Below are positions 1 through 8,399 of a stretch of 64,000 nt of DNA, piece after piece. Below the pieces are notes generated by a model. The model ran no database searches and was not told where the DNA came from. It saw nothing but the letters and a program-made list of their open reading frames with translations. Position numbers and translations under genes: made by a program. Source of the DNA: Methanomethylovorans hollandica DSM 15978 (GTDB lineage Archaea > Halobacteriota > Methanosarcinia > Methanosarcinales > Methanosarcinaceae); the NCBI RefSeq assembly GCF_000328665.1, contig NC_019977.1, positions 1,426,001 to 1,490,000 on the forward strand, written 5' to 3'. How positions within the stretch are numbered: the first letter of the stretch is position 1; each line of letters opens with the position of its first letter.

Positions 1-147
1 ATAAAGAATGCCGGAGGAAAGGCAATAGCTGAAGATGAGAGATCATGTGTTGTTTATGGGATGCCAAAAGCCATAGTTGATCGTGGACTTGCGGATCGTG
101 TGGTACCCCTTGAGATGATAGCCACAGCAATTCAGCAGCTCATATGA
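1..147 (+). CDS. cheB: CheB methylesterase, C-terminal 48 codons (partial)
   Basis: The window opens inside a gene whose last 48 codons read through to a TGA at 145-147. The segment contains AGGKAIAEDERSCVVYGMPK and ends PLEMIATAIQQLI, the usual C-terminus of the CheB glutamate methylesterase/deamidase domain, which removes methyl groups from chemoreceptors after phosphorylation by CheA. The response-regulator receiver domain and the catalytic Ser/His lie upstream, outside the window. cheA follows within 50 bases on the same strand, so this is the middle of a chemotaxis operon. Identification rests on this short conserved tail plus the neighbours. Confidence 0.85.
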   Translation: MKNAGGKAIAEDERSCVVYGMPKAIVDRGLADRVVPLEMIATAIQQLI

Positions 148-193
148 AAGCATCATACGATGGTTGAAAGTCACTGTTGGTGATATTATGGAA

Positions 194-2278
194 ATGTCGG
201 AATACAAAGAGATATTTAAAGCTGAATCTGAAGAGCATCTGCAGCAGCTTAATGAGGCATTGCTGGGATTGGAACAAAACCCTGAAGATATGGAATATAT
301 CAACAATATGTTCCGGTCTGCCCATACCTTAAAAGGGATGTCCGCAACTATGGGATTCAACACTATTGCACAGCTTACCCATGAAATGGAAAACATCATG
401 GATATGATCAGGAAGTCTCAGATGACTCTGACCGAGAAAATAATCGCGATACAATTCGAATGTCTGGATACCCTGGAAGTACTGGTTGAGAATATTGATA
501 ATCCTGATGCTGTGGACGTGTCAACACTGCAATGTAAACTCCACAGTATAATGAGCTTACCTTCAACTGCACAGGATACAGTGGCAGTTTCAGAACCTAT
601 TACCAATCTGACATATCCTGCCCCTCCAAAGAACATCGATACTGAAATGCCTGCTGCGCAGAGCATTAGTGTTACAGAAGAAGTAAGCTGCAAAGAAGTT
701 ATCAACAAAGAAATTAAGTTCACCCAGGAAGAACTGGCTGAGATCCAACTTACAAGAGCGCATGATCAGGAAGTACTTATCGTTAAAGTGTTTCTGGATG
801 AATCATGTGTCCTCAAGGCAGCCCGTTCAAGCATGGTGCTTATGAACCTCAACAAGCTCGGAAAAGTCATTAAAACCAAACCTCCGGAAAAAGAACTTGA
901 AGATGAAAAGTTCGATTTCAGCTTTCTGGTAGTTGCTGCAACTTCTCAGAGCATGGGGTCAATACAGCACAGGATAGAAAACATTTCAGAAGTTACTAAA
1001 GTTGAAATAATTCCCTTATATACTCACAAAAAAGATGCTGTGGACCATGGAGAAAAAGTTAGAGAAGAAAAGATCTTAGACCTGGCAAACAAAAATACCA
1101 TCCAACAAAAGAAAAACGAATCCGTAAAGACCGGACAGAGCATCAGGGTCAATATTGAGAGACTGGATAATCTCATGAATCTGGTCGGAGAACTCATTAT
1201 TAATAAGATTAGACTGAACCAGCTAGCTACGGATATAAGATCAAAGGATATTGAAGAGGCTCTTGGAACCCTGGACAGACTCACCAATGAGATACAAACA
1301 GAGGTAATGGAATCAAGAATGGTCCCCATCGATCAGATCTTTAGCCGTTTCCCGAGGATGGTAAGAGATCTGGCAAAATCTGAAGGCAAGCAGATCAGTC
1401 TTGTGATAGAGGGTAAGGAAATTGAGCTTGACAGAACGGTCCTGGATGAGATAGGAGATCCATTAGTACATTTGTTGAGAAATGCTGTGGACCATGGTGT
1501 GGAATCACCTCAAGAACGTGCAAAAGCAGGTAAATCATCTGAAGGACTTGTACGCCTGGCAGCATCTAGACAAAGGAATACAGTGCTTATTGAAGTGCAG
1601 GACGACGGCAAAGGCATGGACCCTGCAAAGTTAAGAGATGCTGCTGTAAAGAAGGGCTTAATGAGCAAAGAAGAAGTTTCAAAGCTCTGTGATGAAGAAG
1701 CATTTAATCTGATATTCCTCCCGGGTTTTAGCACCAATGCCGTGATTACAGATGTATCTGGCCGGGGAGTTGGAATGGATGTTGTCAAGACAAAGATCGA
1801 ATCTTTAGGAGGAAATGTTTCAGTTAAATCCGTACTTGGAGAAGGCAGTATTGTTACGCTTCAGTTGCCTCTTACTATTGCTATCATCCAATCATTGATG
1901 ATAAGAACAGCAGGTGAAACGTACGCTATACCTCTTAACAATGTGGTAAGAGATGTAGGTATAAGATCAAAGGATATAAAGACAATAGAGGGCCAGGAAG
2001 TCATCCTGCTGCGCGGAGAGGTCTTACCGCTTTTAAGACTTAACAGTACTCTGGATTGTCCTGTTAAAGTCAACGACAAAGAGAACCTCATAGTTGTAGT
2101 GGTGGAAAAGATGGGAAACCACTTTGGTTTTGTAGTTGATGAACTGTTGGGGCAGCAAGAGGTCATAATCAAATCCCTTGACAGTAAAGTGCTGCGTAGC
2201 GTAAAAGGATTTGCAGGTGCCACTATTCAGGGAGATGGCACTGTTTGTTTGATACTTGACATTGGAACATTGGTCTGA
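194..2278 (+). CDS. cheA: Chemotaxis sensor histidine kinase CheA
   Basis: CheA autophosphorylates on a histidine in response to receptor state and passes phosphate to CheY and CheB. Visible domains are an N-terminal Hpt (P1) with AHTLKGMSATMGF carrying the phospho-His near residue 45, a P2-like domain around 190-290, a P3 dimerisation helix pair near 330-390, and the P4 ATPase with HLLRNAVDHGVE (N box), DDGKGMDP (G1) and SGRGVGMDVV (G2). A P5 CheW-like domain fills the last 140 residues. Length (694 aa) is normal. I prefer ATG 194 because GGTGAT at 179-184 sits 9 bases upstream. ATG 188 and TTG 164 are in frame but worse placed. It is co-directional with cheB and the following che genes. Confidence 0.95.
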   Translation: MSEYKEIFKAESEEHLQQLNEALLGLEQNPEDMEYINNMFRSAHTLKGMSATMGFNTIAQLTHEMENIMDMIRKSQMTLTEKIIAIQFECLDTLEVLVENIDNPDAVDVSTLQCKLHSIMSLPSTAQDTVAVSEPITNLTYPAPPKNIDTEMPAAQSISVTEEVSCKEVINKEIKFTQEELAEIQLTRAHDQEVLIVKVFLDESCVLKAARSSMVLMNLNKLGKVIKTKPPEKELEDEKFDFSFLVVAATSQSMGSIQHRIENISEVTKVEIIPLYTHKKDAVDHGEKVREEKILDLANKNTIQQKKNESVKTGQSIRVNIERLDNLMNLVGELIINKIRLNQLATDIRSKDIEEALGTLDRLTNEIQTEVMESRMVPIDQIFSRFPRMVRDLAKSEGKQISLVIEGKEIELDRTVLDEIGDPLVHLLRNAVDHGVESPQERAKAGKSSEGLVRLAASRQRNTVLIEVQDDGKGMDPAKLRDAAVKKGLMSKEEVSKLCDEEAFNLIFLPGFSTNAVITDVSGRGVGMDVVKTKIESLGGNVSVKSVLGEGSIVTLQLPLTIAIIQSLMIRTAGETYAIPLNNVVRDVGIRSKDIKTIEGQEVILLRGEVLPLLRLNSTLDCPVKVNDKENLIVVVVEKMGNHFGFVVDELLGQQEVIIKSLDSKVLRSVKGFAGATIQGDGTVCLILDIGTLV

Positions 2279-2297
2279 TACCAAAGGAGATGTAATC

Positions 2298-2912
2298 ATG
2301 CCTGAAATCGATGAGATGACAAAGGGTGCCTTTCAGGAAGCTGGGAACATAGGAATGGGGCATTTAGCTACTTCCCTATCAAAAATGGTTGACCGTGAGG
2401 TCAAGATAGATATTCCGAAAGTGGACATATATCCACTGCAAAGGATCATAGCCGAAGCTTCAGAGGGTGCTCAGAAAAGTGTGGTAGGAGTACATTTAAA
2501 GATAAGTGGTGATGTTACGGGAGGAACACTTATATTGCTACCAAAATATTCAGCCCTTTCCTTTGTAGATCTGCTAAGAAAGAAGCCTATAGGTACAACT
2601 CATGCTATCCAGGAAGAAGAAATAAAGAAACTCAGGGAAATGGGAATGCGCCTGTGCGCTGCATACATGAGAGTAGTTAATGAGTTTCTGGGGATCAATC
2701 TACAGATCGGTGAGCCAGAGATCAGTGTGGACATGGAAGGCGTCGGGAATTTTATTAGAGAAACTGTAGGGTCCATGGCAGATGAGTTCATTGTAGTGAA
2801 AGGAGTGGGCTATATACCGTCTACAAATTCCCGTAATGAGTTCAACATGCTCTTTGAACCGGGTGCATCAGATGTAATTGTTGCCGCGATCATGAAAAAG
2901 ATGATGGGATAA
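2298..2912 (+). CDS. cheC: CheC-family phosphatase, paralogue 1
   Basis: A 204-residue CheC/CheX/FliY-type protein, expected to dephosphorylate CheY-P. The first active-site signature E-x2-N-x22-P is intact (EAGN, then Pro 22 residues after the Asn). The second signature is degenerate: in EMGM a Met replaces the catalytic Asn, although the spaced Pro is kept. ATG 2298 is chosen because AAGGAGAT at 2284-2291 is a good ribosome binding site; the open frame extends upstream into the cheA end but lacks a better start. The gene lies 19 bases after cheA and is the first of three CheC-family genes in this operon. Confidence 0.85.
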   Translation: MPEIDEMTKGAFQEAGNIGMGHLATSLSKMVDREVKIDIPKVDIYPLQRIIAEASEGAQKSVVGVHLKISGDVTGGTLILLPKYSALSFVDLLRKKPIGTTHAIQEEEIKKLREMGMRLCAAYMRVVNEFLGINLQIGEPEISVDMEGVGNFIRETVGSMADEFIVVKGVGYIPSTNSRNEFNMLFEPGASDVIVAAIMKKMMG

Positions 2913-2984
2913 TAAATGCTGCCTGAGGCATGATCCAAAAAAATATTTTAGATAGAGTGAATGTAAGTCTAAGGAGTTGATCAG

Positions 2985-3806
2985 ATGTTAAAGCTGGAGT
3001 GCTCTGAAGAACAGGATTACTTGAAGTTAAAAAACCTCATTAAAAAAAACCTGGGTTTCAATAGCGAGCAATATAAGGATTCACATTTCAAACGAAGAGT
3101 TAACGTAAGAATGAGGGTAACCAATTCAAAAAATTTTGGAGAATATGTACAATATCTTAATACTCACACAGATGAGTACACACATCTGATGGATACTCTC
3201 ACAGTTAATGTAACTAATTTCTTCAGGAACTCCGAAACATATGAGGTTGTGGAGAAGGAAGTGCTGCCCTCTATAATCAAATCAAAAAGTACAGGGCTTC
3301 GGAATATACGAATATGGAGTGCAGGGTGCTCTATGGGTGTTGAAGCCTATTCCATAGCCATACTCCTTAAAAAACTACTGGGAAATGATTTCTCCAGATA
3401 TAATATCCAAATTACCGGCACTGATATTGACAAAGATATTCTAAGAAGAGCGGAAGAAGCGATATATACAGAAGTGGAAATGAAAGAAGTGCCTGAAGAC
3501 ATCCGTATTAAATATTTTGACCATGATGGGGAATGTTATCATTTAAAAGATGAGATCAAAAAAGTAGCTAAATTCCGCAGGAACGATCTTATTTCCGGAG
3601 AGAAACTCACCGGTTTTGATGCCATATTTTGCCGCAATGTCACCATATATTTTGAAAGGCATCTACAGGAAAAACTGTACATGGACTTTTACAATGGCCT
3701 TAATAAAGATGGTTTTTTTGTAATGGGTAAAACCGAAACACTGATAGGTCCGTCAAAAGACATGTTCAGAGCATTTGACCCAAGGGAAAGGATCTATCAA
3801 AAATAA
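2985..3806 (+). CDS. cheR: Chemoreceptor glutamate methyltransferase CheR
   Basis: CheR transfers a methyl group from S-adenosylmethionine to receptor glutamates, opposing CheB. The 273-residue protein has the N-terminal all-alpha CheR domain followed by the SAM-binding Rossmann domain. The SAM motif reads IWSAGCSMGVEAYS, a slight variant of the usual SAGCSTGEEPYS. FDAIFCRNVTIYF is the conserved NV-IYF segment, and GKTETLIG lies near the end. A GGAGT site at 2971-2975 precedes ATG 2985. It lies between two CheC-family genes on the same strand. Confidence 0.92.
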   Translation: MLKLECSEEQDYLKLKNLIKKNLGFNSEQYKDSHFKRRVNVRMRVTNSKNFGEYVQYLNTHTDEYTHLMDTLTVNVTNFFRNSETYEVVEKEVLPSIIKSKSTGLRNIRIWSAGCSMGVEAYSIAILLKKLLGNDFSRYNIQITGTDIDKDILRRAEEAIYTEVEMKEVPEDIRIKYFDHDGECYHLKDEIKKVAKFRRNDLISGEKLTGFDAIFCRNVTIYFERHLQEKLYMDFYNGLNKDGFFVMGKTETLIGPSKDMFRAFDPRERIYQK

Positions 3807-3840
3807 AAAAACTGGCTGCTCAACTGAAAGAGAGGATCAT

Positions 3841-4458
3841 ATGGTTTACGATATTTCCAAACTTACAGACTTTCATTACAGCGCTTTAAAAGAGATAAGC
3901 AATATAGGAATAGGTAATGCGGTCACTTCTCTGGCAGAGATGATGGGAAGTGAAATAAAGATAATGACCCCGAGCCTCAAAGTTGCCAGGATAGAGAAAG
4001 TAACAGAGTTTTCCGGAGGGGCCGATAAACTGGTTTCGGGAGTCCTTATGGAGCTGGCAGGGGGGGTCAATGGTTATATGGTCATACTTCTGCCACCGGA
4101 AAGTGCACAACTTATCTGCAACACTATGACAAAAAAGGAATACTCAGACATCACAGATCCCATGAACGAGTCGCTCATATCAGAAGTAGGTCACATCCTG
4201 GGAAGTACTTATATTACCGCTTTTTCCGATTTTCTTAAAGTGGATGTTTTTGCATCGGCCCCATTCCATACATATGACATGATAGGTGCCATAATGGACA
4301 ATATACTTATTCATATGAGCCAGGAAGTTGAACATGCCATAATTCTGGATACCCTGTTCACGCTAAAAGGTAATGATATGCATGGGAAACTTCTCACTCT
4401 GTTCGATCCCATATCTCTAGAATTGATTTTAAAGCATGTAGACGCGATGTTCTGTTGA
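3841..4458 (+). CDS. cheC: CheC-family phosphatase, paralogue 2
   Basis: A 205-residue CheC homologue. Signature 1 is complete (EISN followed by Pro after 22 residues). In signature 2 the catalytic Asn is His (EVGH), while the spacing to the Pro is preserved. ATG 3841 follows AGAGGATC at about 3830-3837 and is preferred to an upstream in-frame codon inside cheR. The CheD gene follows after 10 bases; CheC-CheD pairing is known from Thermotoga and Bacillus, where CheD stimulates CheC, so this paralogue is the likeliest CheD partner. That partnership is inferred from position only. Confidence 0.85.
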   Translation: MVYDISKLTDFHYSALKEISNIGIGNAVTSLAEMMGSEIKIMTPSLKVARIEKVTEFSGGADKLVSGVLMELAGGVNGYMVILLPPESAQLICNTMTKKEYSDITDPMNESLISEVGHILGSTYITAFSDFLKVDVFASAPFHTYDMIGAIMDNILIHMSQEVEHAIILDTLFTLKGNDMHGKLLTLFDPISLELILKHVDAMFC

Positions 4459-4468
4459 TCGACTGAAT

Positions 4469-4942
4469 ATGATAGTGGTAGGAATGGCAGATTATGCTGT
4501 GACTCGAAGTCCGGATAAATTGACAACCCTGGGCCTGGGATCATGCGTAGGTATTGCCCTCTATGATCCCGTGGCAAAAATAGGAGGATTGATACACATC
4601 ATGCTGCCAACTATTGAAAATGCACGTTTTACAGATAACTGTGCCAAATTTGCTGATAGCGGCATACCTATTGTCATACAAGAGATGGTAAGTATCGGAG
4701 CAGTGCGCAGAAGACTGGTAGCTAAAATAGCCGGTGGAGCAAAGATGTTCTCTTTTAACAGCGATGTGAACCTGAACATCGGAGAACGGAATATACAGGC
4801 CACAAAAATTGTACTTACAGAAATGAAAATACCTCTAATTGCAGAAGATGTGGGAAAGAATTATGGGCGTACTGTTGTGCTGGATACTGATACAGGAGTT
4901 TACCATATTAAAAGCGCAATAAAAGGAGAAAACTTAATTTAA
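4469..4942 (+). CDS. cheD: Chemoreceptor glutamine deamidase CheD
   Basis: CheD deamidates receptor glutamines and binds CheC. The 157-residue protein has the catalytic Cys in TLGLGSCVGIALYD (C26) and the His in GGLIHIMLP (H43), matching the C27/H44 pair of Thermotoga CheD. Later conserved segments include AKIAGGAKMF and IPLIAEDVGKNYGRT. The length is typical. It starts 10 bases after the second cheC gene and 50 bases before the DUF835 gene. Confidence 0.93.
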   Translation: MIVVGMADYAVTRSPDKLTTLGLGSCVGIALYDPVAKIGGLIHIMLPTIENARFTDNCAKFADSGIPIVIQEMVSIGAVRRRLVAKIAGGAKMFSFNSDVNLNIGERNIQATKIVLTEMKIPLIAEDVGKNYGRTVVLDTDTGVYHIKSAIKGENLI

Positions 4943-4992
4943 TAGACAAGAATTTATATTAATTGTTTGAATATATTCATTTGGAGGTAGAA

Positions 4993-6000
4993 ATGCTTAG
5001 TCCGGACCTTACGCTCTTACATATTGTATTCATATCTGTCTCCCTCCTAGGAGGAATGCTTGCTATTTATTTCTGGATAAAGGTATATAAAGATACAAAA
5101 AGAGGTTCTGTTGCATGGCTCCTTCTTGCTCTGACAGCAATATTCCTCATTACTACTGCTATCTTCCCGGCTTTGGCAGTGGGGAATACTGACCAGAACG
5201 TAGTTGAGACCATATTATTGTTCCTTGGTTTCTGGAGTGCTGTATACACAAGTATTTTTGCTGCAGCGGGCTTTTTGATGTTCAGGGCATTTAAGACCGT
5301 CCCCCGTCAGGACCTGGGGAATTTTCTCATCGAAGGCATGGTATTCAGAAAAAGCGAGGGAAAACAGGCTGACGATGATGCAAGCACTGCTGAAAGTATA
5401 GCCGGGCTATTAAAATGGTCAACGCTGATCGAATACACTCCAAGGACCCGCTATGAGGATTCAGTAATAGAAATGTGTCTGCGCTTTTATGGTGAAACCA
5501 TGAATGTAGTGCTGGTCTCAACTGAACCGCGCACTTCCATTTACAAGGAAAGGCTTGGAGAACTGTTGGACATCGGAGCTATGAAATTCATTGAACTGTC
5601 CGGTACTGAGGACAAACTGGTAGAAAAAGATGGGATCATCATATTGCCGGCAAGAGAACTTGATAGCTTCTTCGACCTTACAGGTAAACTTCCTGCAGGC
5701 TGCGCCCTGATATTCGAACCGCTGTCCCATATGCTTTTAGCAGAAGGAGAAGACCGCACATATTCCTTCACATCTAAAATGGCTGAGCAATTTACATCCA
5801 AAGAGATCGTGTTTGTTGGTATGATCAATAGCCTTGCACATCAAAAAGAAGTTGTTAGCAGATTCGAAGGGCTTTTTGTGAATATTGCAGAAGAATCCGA
5901 GAACAGTATAAAAATAGTAAAAGGCGGCAAAGATGAGTTTATTCGATTTTATGCAGGTAAAAGCTTCTTCCTTGAGACGGAAATGATAAATAAAGCTTAA
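4993..6000 (+). CDS. Membrane protein with DUF835-like cytoplasmic domain
   Basis: A 335-residue protein with three predicted membrane helices in the first ~105 residues (LTLLHIVFISVSLLGGML, WLLLALTAIFLITTAIF and ILLFLGFWSAVYTSIFAA), then a soluble region of about 210 residues. The soluble part (from TLIEYTPRTRYEDSVIEM to the Phe-rich end) resembles the archaeal DUF835 family by its ExxxxVLVSTEPR, IIILPARELDSFF and FVGMIN-type segments; these proteins have no established biochemistry. GGAGGT at 4983-4988 selects ATG 4993 rather than TTG 4963. Its place between cheD and a third cheC suggests a role in taxis or signalling, which is inference from context. Confidence 0.7.
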   Translation: MLSPDLTLLHIVFISVSLLGGMLAIYFWIKVYKDTKRGSVAWLLLALTAIFLITTAIFPALAVGNTDQNVVETILLFLGFWSAVYTSIFAAAGFLMFRAFKTVPRQDLGNFLIEGMVFRKSEGKQADDDASTAESIAGLLKWSTLIEYTPRTRYEDSVIEMCLRFYGETMNVVLVSTEPRTSIYKERLGELLDIGAMKFIELSGTEDKLVEKDGIIILPARELDSFFDLTGKLPAGCALIFEPLSHMLLAEGEDRTYSFTSKMAEQFTSKEIVFVGMINSLAHQKEVVSRFEGLFVNIAEESENSIKIVKGGKDEFIRFYAGKSFFLETEMINKA

Positions 6001-6012
6001 AGAGTTTGTCAT

Positions 6013-6657
6013 ATGATACAGCTTTCAGGTTTCCAGTCAGATGCGCTGAGGGAGATAGGGGGCATTGGTATGGGCAATGCCACAACCGCTCTCTCCCAGC
6101 TTTTGAGCAGCAGGGTTCAGCTGAACCTGTCAAATTCACAGATAATGGACATTGCATCGATGGCCTCAATGATGCCTTCATCTATGACCCTCGTAGCTAT
6201 AATGATGGATCTGACCGGAGACCTGACTGGCACAATGATGATGCTTTTAGATCCTGGTAGTGCTGTGACCCTTTGTTCCAATCTTTTGAGAGAACATGCA
6301 CTGGAAGAGAATCCGGAAATGTATGAGTCTGCGCTTAGTGAAACTGTCAATATCCTGGCCGGATCCTATCTGAATAACATATGCGAGTTCCTGGGAACAA
6401 GAGTGTTGCATTCAACTCCTGAAATCGTTTTAGAAGATGCAGAGACGGTATTTTCCCGGATCAAGGACAGATCAGATGCAACTTCCTCTGAAGTGCTGAA
6501 CATAGAAACAATGTTCCAGGTACAGGGTCTGTGCAACGCTCAAGGTAATTGCACTCTTTATGGCGATATGTTCGTGTTCCTTGATGAGGAGTCTGTAGGT
6601 GCATTGCTTATTCTAATTGAGAAGTTACTGGATGGCCGATGGGAGATTAGAAAATGA
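6013..6657 (+). CDS. cheC: CheC-family phosphatase, paralogue 3
   Basis: A 214-residue CheC homologue with the active-site pattern opposite to the other two. Signature 1 is lost (EIGG with Gly for Asn, and Ser at the Pro position), whereas signature 2 is intact (ETVN followed by Pro after 22 residues). It starts 12 bases after the DUF835 gene without a strong ribosome binding site, so translational coupling is likely. A perfect 7-bp hairpin at 6748-6765 lies 90 bases after its stop. Confidence 0.82.
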   Translation: MIQLSGFQSDALREIGGIGMGNATTALSQLLSSRVQLNLSNSQIMDIASMASMMPSSMTLVAIMMDLTGDLTGTMMMLLDPGSAVTLCSNLLREHALEENPEMYESALSETVNILAGSYLNNICEFLGTRVLHSTPEIVLEDAETVFSRIKDRSDATSSEVLNIETMFQVQGLCNAQGNCTLYGDMFVFLDEESVGALLILIEKLLDGRWEIRK

Positions 6658-6747
6658 TATCACCAAGCCAAATTTGTCTTGATGCAACAGGATAATTCAA
6701 CAATTGATAGCCTTTTCCTGACTGCTCCGCAATGCAAACGGAAGCTT

Positions 6748-6765
6748 GTGATGTAAAGACATCAC
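6748..6765 (+). terminator. Hairpin after the third cheC gene
   Basis: GTGATGT AAAG ACATCAC is a perfect 7-bp stem with a 4-base loop, 90 bases after the cheC stop. An AT-rich tract follows but there is no uninterrupted T run, so it may be a terminator, a processing site or a regulatory hairpin. The TATA-like sequences after it suggest that the next gene has its own promoter. Confidence 0.35.
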
Positions 6766-6881
6766 CCATAAGATACGTATTTATAAAAATAATAATATAT
6801 CTATAGAATAGACGACAGCTTCTGTGATATAATATAGGAAAACAGCAGAGTTTCGGGAATTTCAAACGGAGGATATGGATC

Positions 6882-7508
6882 ATGATGGATATAGCATTAT
6901 ATTCACTTGTTGACGATATGGTAAGCAAGGCAGGCACGGAGGGTGTAGTGGAATACTGGCTGCGGGTCGGAGAGAGTTACGCAGAAAGAATGGGAAAAGA
7001 GGCATATGTTGGCTGGCCAGCTTTCAACGTAGCAATGAAAGAAGGCAGAACCTCTCTGACAATTGAAGGTGAAATAAATGTACTTACAGATCTTGCGATC
7101 ACAGATAAGGACGGAGATGTGATAGGCTATGTGTATGCATTGAAGATGTGCCCCATGGCTCCTACTATGATCAGGTTCATCCAGAAGATCGGCCCGATCC
7201 CCGGTTCTGATGAAGATGTCGCAGACAGCTATAATAATCGTATCCGGGACTCAGCGGTCTCGAATTATTGTATAACTCACCAGCGCTTCCGGGAGATAGC
7301 TGCAAACAACATAACTGTTGCAAAGCAGCTCCTTGAATGCCTGCATCTTGCAAACAAAGGACGTATGGGAGAAGTAAAGATGTTACAAGAAAACCTTACC
7401 AGGATCAATGTGGATGAAAGACACATTAAAAGCATTCTAAGAAGTGCATCATGTGTCTTCGCACTGATCGTGAAGGGTAAATCTGCCGGTGAGGAGATAA
7501 TGGAATAA
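6882..7508 (+). CDS. Unknown protein with Cys/His motifs, paralogue A
   Basis: A 208-residue soluble protein that I do not recognise. It is a paralogue of the next gene. Both share an N-terminal segment (Sxx-DD/ED...KxGxEGxxxY), a KxCP motif (C90-P91 here) and a Y-N-x2-I-x2-SA...C-x2-HQ-x-R motif (C130, H133). Conserved Cys and His suggest metal, haem or thiol chemistry, but no function can be assigned. GGAGG at 6867-6871 precedes the start (ATG 6882 or 6885). It follows the che operon after a 224-base gap and may be transcribed separately. Confidence 0.75.
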   Translation: MMDIALYSLVDDMVSKAGTEGVVEYWLRVGESYAERMGKEAYVGWPAFNVAMKEGRTSLTIEGEINVLTDLAITDKDGDVIGYVYALKMCPMAPTMIRFIQKIGPIPGSDEDVADSYNNRIRDSAVSNYCITHQRFREIAANNITVAKQLLECLHLANKGRMGEVKMLQENLTRINVDERHIKSILRSASCVFALIVKGKSAGEEIME

Positions 7509-7518
7509 GGTGAAGCAA

Positions 7519-8124
7519 ATGGCAGAAACAATAGCCTCTAATCCTTTTGTTGACGTGTCTGTATTCCTCTTCTTTGAGGATATCTCTGATAAACAGGGTG
7601 TTGAAGGTTTCACGAACTATATCGTAGGACAGGCAAAATCTCTTGCAAGGTCTGTTCCCGAAGAGGAATACAATAACTGGGAAGAGTTTGCCAATGCAGT
7701 GGTAAACGGAGAATCTGTGCTTTCATCCTTCGAGAACATTAAACAGATCAGCCCAAATGGTTTTGTAACGAAGGTATGTCCATTCTCAAAGGCCATAAGT
7801 GAATATATCAAACGTCTTGGTAACTTCAATCCTGTACATATGGAAGCCACTGATCACTACAATCATACAATACAACCTTCTGCTGCCCACAGTGCCTGTA
7901 TGATGCATCAGACATACCGCAATGAGGTAGCAAAGAGGATCAGGATCGGAGGGAAACCCTTAGAGTACGCGCAAATAGCAGCAAAGGCATATACAGGCAA
8001 GATCGCATTGCCTCCCGAGTCCTGGAAAAAAGTACTGCTGGAAAAAGCTGGCATTTCCGAAACACAGGGTTTTATGGAAATGCGTGAAAATTCGTGTCTG
8101 TATGTACTCTACGTGCATGATTGA
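7519..8124 (+). CDS. Unknown protein with Cys/His motifs, paralogue B
   Basis: A 201-residue paralogue of the preceding gene with the same KVCP motif and the SAHSACMMHQTYR variant of its C-x2-HQ-x-R motif. ATG 7519 is preferred because GGTGA lies just upstream, about 10 bases after the previous stop; GTG 7510 belongs to that site. The tandem arrangement suggests that the two proteins form a heteromeric unit. A hairpin with a T tract follows at 8137-8180. Function unknown. Confidence 0.72.
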   Translation: MAETIASNPFVDVSVFLFFEDISDKQGVEGFTNYIVGQAKSLARSVPEEEYNNWEEFANAVVNGESVLSSFENIKQISPNGFVTKVCPFSKAISEYIKRLGNFNPVHMEATDHYNHTIQPSAAHSACMMHQTYRNEVAKRIRIGGKPLEYAQIAAKAYTGKIALPPESWKKVLLEKAGISETQGFMEMRENSCLYVLYVHD

Positions 8125-8136
8125 TGATAAGTTTTT

Positions 8137-8180
8137 AGATGCTCCTGTATCTTTCCGGAAAGAAGCATCTTTATTTTTTC
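8137..8180 (+). terminator. Terminator after the paralogue pair
   Basis: AGATGCT (8137-8143) pairs with AGCATCT (8164-8170), with a smaller inner TTTCCGGAAA palindrome, and is followed by TTATTTTTTC. It lies 13 bases after the stop of the second paralogue and looks like an intrinsic terminator. Confidence 0.65.
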
Positions 8181-8294
8181 CTTAATTTCAAATTAATAGT
8201 TCTAAGATATAGATGAAGATAAAAAAGTTACATTATAATTCCATTAAATTTCCCATTGACACGTACAGTAGATGTTTATTTGAAATGCATTAAT

Positions 8295-8314
8295 GGATAA
8301 TAAGCTTATTATCC
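8295..8314. promoter_or_regulatory. Perfect 20-bp palindrome upstream of the methyltransferase gene
   Basis: GGATAATAAGCTTATTATCC is a perfect palindrome about 85-105 bases before the methyltransferase start. It could be an operator for a dimeric regulator; no regulator is identified. The rest of 8181-8390 is AT-rich and holds two short ATTGACAC-containing segments but no gene. Confidence 0.4.
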
Positions 8315-8399
8315 GTGAAAATAACTATTGACACCTAAAAGTACTGATAATGCGAAATATGCATTCCAATTAAACTGACCTCAAAGGATGAAAAAAATA

